In this document: one piece after another, positions 61,017 through 64,000 of the stretch
Position numbering within the stretch: position 1 is the first letter of the stretch
Layout: each line of letters begins with the position of its first letter
Origin: Prevotella sp. oral taxon 475
GTDB lineage: Bacteria > Bacteroidota > Bacteroidia > Bacteroidales > Bacteroidaceae
Direction: 5' to 3'
DNA: 64,000 nucleotides
NCBI RefSeq assembly: GCF_018127805.1
Contig: NZ_CP072334.1
Coordinates: 1,652,001 to 1,716,000, forward strand
The notes under the pieces: generated by a model
The model's input: only the letters and a program-made list of their open reading frames with translations
The model's database searches: none
What the model was told of the DNA's origin: nothing
Position numbers and translations under genes: made by a program

Positions 61017-61208
61017 CAGAACCTTTTAGCAAGAAATCTGCACCCGTTACGGGAGTAACGAGGTGGTAACTGAACTTCTGCACCGTTTGGCTTTAAGGTG
61101 GTATTTCGTTGGCTATGTCCCCATAGAAAAACAAAGCGTAACGAACGCTCTATCAGCTAATTCGCTACGCTTTGCCCAAATTTACTTTTTCGCTATGTGT
61201 TTATTTTA

Positions 61209-61216
61209 TACCTTTG
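61209..61216 (+). promoter_or_regulatory. -7 box for HAD phosphatase gene
   Basis: TACCTTTG fits the consensus, 64 bases before the start; the -33 position reads CTTT. The hairpin at 61132-61174 lies just upstream. Confidence 0.55.
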
Positions 61217-61279
61217 CAGCACCTCTTCCCGCGGCCTTTTCCGCCAGTATTTGGGGAGGAGGACAACTCCCAAAAAGGA

Positions 61280-61924
61280 ATGATGATGAAAGAATACGAC
61301 ACCTACGTCTTCGACCTCGACGGAACGCTGCTCGACACGCTCGCCGATCTGGCCCAGAGTTGCAACCACGCCCTCGTCGCCCACGGTCTGCCTCCTCGCA
61401 CACTGGAAGAAGTGCGCCTCTTCGTGGGCAACGGCGTCAAGAAGCTCATGGAGCGGGCCACGCCCGATGGAGAGCAGAACCCACTCTTCGCCGACATCTT
61501 GGCCGAGTTTCGCCGCCACTATCTGTCCCACAGTCTCGACCACACCGCCCCCTACCCCGGCATTCCCGAACTGCTTGCCGAACTTTGCCGCCGCCGAAAA
61601 CACCTCGCCGTGGTGAGCAACAAGTTCCAGCCAGCCACACAAGCCCTCTGCCGCCACTTCTTCGCGCCCTACCTCTCCGTAGCCATCGGTCAGCGCGAAG
61701 ACATCCGCCCCAAGCCCGCCCCCGACACCGTTCTTGAGGCCCTGACCCAATTGGGCGTGCCGAGCACGAACGCCGTCTACATCGGCGACAGCGACGTAGA
61801 TATCGCCACAGCCCGCAACAGCAATCTACCCTGCGTGAGCGTGCTGTGGGGCTTTCGCGATAGCGATTTCCTATTGCGCTCGGGTGCCACGACGCTCATC
61901 TCCCACCCCGCAGAATTGCTGTAG
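61280..61924 (+). CDS. gph: Phosphoglycolate phosphatase-like HAD hydrolase
   Basis: The 214-residue protein is started at MMMKEYDTYVFDLDGTLLDTL; any of the three Met codons may serve. DLDGT is motif I, VVSNK motif II, and KPAPDTV with GDSDVDIATARNS motifs III and IV. The helical C1 cap has LFVGNGVKKLMERA, close to Gph. It probably dephosphorylates 2-phosphoglycolate or a similar small phosphate ester. High GC third positions return here, marking host sequence after the island. Confidence 0.88.
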   Translation: MMMKEYDTYVFDLDGTLLDTLADLAQSCNHALVAHGLPPRTLEEVRLFVGNGVKKLMERATPDGEQNPLFADILAEFRRHYLSHSLDHTAPYPGIPELLAELCRRRKHLAVVSNKFQPATQALCRHFFAPYLSVAIGQREDIRPKPAPDTVLEALTQLGVPSTNAVYIGDSDVDIATARNSNLPCVSVLWGFRDSDFLLRSGATTLISHPAELL

Positions 61925-61973
61925 TCCCAGCGTTCCGCTCTGCCCCGGCCTCGCATTCTTTTCCACCGAAAAC

Positions 61974-62004
61974 TTGCTCAGCCCGAAAGATTGTGTTACC
62001 TTTG
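61974..62004 (+). promoter_or_regulatory. Promoter before the CA-repeat leader
   Basis: TTG (61974-61976) and TACCTTTG (61997-62004), exactly 20 bases apart. Transcripts would pass the CA tract and reach the BspA-like gene after about 425 bases. Confidence 0.8.
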
Positions 62005-62074
62005 CGCCGTCTTTCAAGCAGAGTAACAGACTCTTTCAGGCAGAAAGGCAAAAGAAAAGAACAGAACAGAAACA

Positions 62075-62260
<186 letters not shown>

Positions 62261-62434
62261 TGTAACACTTTTTCACTTTATCCTACGCGCGCGCGAAAAG
62301 CGTGCAACCTATCTGAAACAAAGGCTCTGCGAGGCTTTTGTGCATGCAGTAGATCATACCCGTTTCTCTCACTTTTCGAAGTGTAGAGAAACGTCTGTTT
62401 TTCCACCAATTATTTACTTAAAAACAAAAGAACT

Positions 62435-63745
62435 ATGGAGAGATGTAAGCTCTTTTTAACCTGTCTCATGGCAATGCTATGGGTAGGTGTATCGGGACAA
62501 CCTGCAAAGTATTACGATTTCTCGAAAGAGAACAGCGACCACACAATGTTGTATTACAAAATTATTGATGAAGATAAAAAAGAAGTGGCATTTTCTGCCC
62601 CTAACGGATCTGGAATAGTCTATCATTCATTAACCAAGTTGCATATCCCCGAAACAGTAGAGTACAACGGAAATACCTATACCGTTACACAGTTCGGGAT
62701 CGAAGCTCCAACAAGCAATCCTCATATTTTTTGGCATTCAGGAATCGAGGGCATGTTGAATTTGGTCGATTTTAAACTCCCCAGTACGTTAAAGCGAATT
62801 AAGAGTGACCATTTTTTGGGTTTCAGTCATCAACTGAAAAAATTAGTAATACCAGCCAGTTTAGAAAGTTATTGCGAGGTGATCTATTATAGAGCCATGG
62901 GACTGGAAGAACTATATATGCTGCCACAAATTCCACCAATCTACGACGGAACAAACGGATCTTATCTGAGCTCTGCTATTGGGCTCATAACCGATGGCCT
63001 TAAATACATTTATGTGCCTGCCGATGCGACGGCTGCTTATAAAGCTTCGCCCTACTGGCAAAAGAAACGAGATGGCAGTTCTATTCTCAACATGTATCGC
63101 GAGCAATTTACCTTGAGTAAAAACGGTTATACCAGCCTGTATCTTGAGAGTGAAAATTTTGAGGTTCCTGCGGGCTGCACAGCCTATATCGTCAAAGGCT
63201 TAAAACATCATGCCAACGCTAAGATATATGCCGATGCCAAGTTGCAGGCTTTTCCAGCCGGAACGATTATTCCAGCCGGAACCCCTGTTATCATCGAAAA
63301 CAAAGCGATGAAGAACCAAACCATTACCTACCGTGCTGCTCTCACCATAGGAACACCGGTGGTCATTACCGACAATCTGCTTGTAGGTGTCACCACTGAG
63401 CAAGAACTCAACACCCCTGGTGGTTTCTACTATATCTTTGGTAAGGGGCAATTTGGACAAGGCTTCTATTGGCAGGGCAGCCGTAAGGGAGCTAGCATAA
63501 AATTGAAAGCCCATAGAGCCGGACTTCGCATTCCCGACGGACATCCTATTGCAGCTGCGGGCAAATCGTTTGTTTTCGACTTCGAAGCAGCTAAGGCCGA
63601 ACTCACCTTGGGTATTCGACAAGAGTCCATTTCTAAAGGAAATCCAACTAAGCAAATTACCTACGATCTACAAGGCCGTCGCGTATCTCACCCCACCCCT
63701 GGTGGTATCTATATCGTCAACGGAAAGAAGATCATAAAAGAATAA
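62435..63745 (+). CDS. BspA-like leucine-rich surface protein
   Basis: The 436-residue protein has a signal peptide (MERCKLFLTCLMAMLWVGVSGQ), LRR_5-type repeats (LTKLHIPETVEYNGNTYTVTQFGIEA; LVDFKLPSTLKRIKSDHFLGFSHQLKKLVIPASLES), a central beta region, and a C-terminal ITYDLQGRRVSHPTPGGIYIVNGKKIIK end. That end is the repeat-like tail common on Prevotella secreted proteins and resembles type IX sorting tails. It is likely exported or surface attached and may bind host or bacterial partners. A small acidic protein gene follows four bases later. Confidence 0.82.
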   Translation: MERCKLFLTCLMAMLWVGVSGQPAKYYDFSKENSDHTMLYYKIIDEDKKEVAFSAPNGSGIVYHSLTKLHIPETVEYNGNTYTVTQFGIEAPTSNPHIFWHSGIEGMLNLVDFKLPSTLKRIKSDHFLGFSHQLKKLVIPASLESYCEVIYYRAMGLEELYMLPQIPPIYDGTNGSYLSSAIGLITDGLKYIYVPADATAAYKASPYWQKKRDGSSILNMYREQFTLSKNGYTSLYLESENFEVPAGCTAYIVKGLKHHANAKIYADAKLQAFPAGTIIPAGTPVIIENKAMKNQTITYRAALTIGTPVVITDNLLVGVTTEQELNTPGGFYYIFGKGQFGQGFYWQGSRKGASIKLKAHRAGLRIPDGHPIAAAGKSFVFDFEAAKAELTLGIRQESISKGNPTKQITYDLQGRRVSHPTPGGIYIVNGKKIIKE

Positions 63746-63749
63746 AGAG

Positions 63750-63944
63750 ATGAAAGAAAAATATATCATTCCCATCATTAAAATTGTGCAGCTCTCGACC
63801 GATGCAAATATCGCCCAATTTATTGTCAGTTCCAAATCCATCGGTGAAGAAGAAGGCGAGGCTAAATCCGGATTCTTTGAAGAGGAAGACGAAGACGCAT
63901 TCGACTCCTCGGAAGAAAAGCCCTGGGGAGAGGTGAGCTATTAG
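63750..63944 (+). CDS. Small acidic protein of unknown function
   Basis: The 64-residue product starts MKEKYIIPIIKIVQLSTDANIAQF and ends in an acidic Glu/Ser/Asp-rich tail (EEEGEAKSGFFEEEDEDAF). It has no signal peptide. The 'MK.KYI.P.IK.V.L' beginning is common to short proteins in Prevotella genomes that follow surface-protein genes. It is four bases after the BspA-like stop and surely co-transcribed. The final 56 bases of the window hold nothing recognisable. Confidence 0.65.
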   Translation: MKEKYIIPIIKIVQLSTDANIAQFIVSSKSIGEEEGEAKSGFFEEEDEDAFDSSEEKPWGEVSY

Positions 63945-64000
63945 GTTCTGACTGGATGCTCTTCTGCTGGAACCATCTGCAGAATCGCTGCGTGCCATCA

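Overview
The window looks like chromosome from a Bacteroidota bacterium of the Prevotella group. Direct signs are many promoters of the Bacteroidota form (TTTG or TTG, about 20 bases, then TAnnTTTG), a tmRNA tag ending in YALAA, an SRP RNA, an OmpA/WD40 lipoprotein resembling PorE and a DUF5103 'plug' protein of the type IX secretion system, a TonB receptor/DUF4374 pair, a BspA-like surface protein, and family-specific genes (DUF3256, DUF4923, UpxY-like NusG paralogue, HSDR_N protein beside holA). The genus is an inference.

Layout. 1-3.0 kb: end of a family 2 glycosyltransferase, SRP RNA with tRNA-Thr, tRNA-Glu, a Cof-type phosphatase and a probable short RNA. 3-9.2 kb: penicillin-binding protein 1A with a DUF3256 protein, pyrB-pyrI, glyA. 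9.2-14.9 kb: orphan UpxY-like antiterminator, rplU-rpmA, a porE-like gene, rpe and an ECF sigma factor. 15-19.6 kb: tetR, TonB receptor and DUF4374 lipoprotein in one operon behind a leader with a terminator. 19.9-26.5 kb: rpsF-rpsR-rplI, then a vitamin B6 operon whose first gene is a ThiD-like domain fused to an AraC DNA-binding domain, then a glycosyltransferase and two small secreted proteins. 26.6-39 kb: rho, rfbA, a tyrosine-kinase polysaccharide co-polymerase, a HAD protein, DAHP synthase/chorismate mutase, radA, pgk, T9SS plug. 39-52 kb: XRE regulator, a very AT-rich gap, holA, transporter, TerB/J-domain protein, a Cys/Lys-rich secreted protein, a YoeB-type toxin-antitoxin pair, tmRNA, mutS2, an ATP-grasp-like protein and mltG. 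52.3-61 kb: a horizontally acquired island. 61-64 kb: a HAD phosphatase, a (CA)26 tract, a BspA-like protein and a small acidic protein.

The island has an AT-rich six-gene defence operon on the minus strand: controller protein, m4C methyltransferase with an SNase-like C-terminus, a probable MjaI-family restriction enzyme, an m5C methyltransferase, a GHKL/MORC ATPase fused to a TIR domain, and Vsr. Beside it lie the remains of a mobilisable element: a relaxase with an amber stop, the 5' stub of a helix-turn-helix gene, and an integrase with a stop and a frameshift. The element seems unable to move, while the defence genes look intact.

A second layer runs through the spacers between genes. At least seven contain tandem repeats of 41 bases (42 in one), each unit holding a palindrome of about 11-20 bases plus a partly conserved spacer. 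The palindrome differs between loci, and in one array both arms change together. At least three other gaps have a 22-base repeat built around AGCT. The main candidates for new biology are the TIR-GHKL/methyltransferase operon, the ThiD-like/AraC regulator that appears to have lost its kinase residue, and the palindromic arrays.
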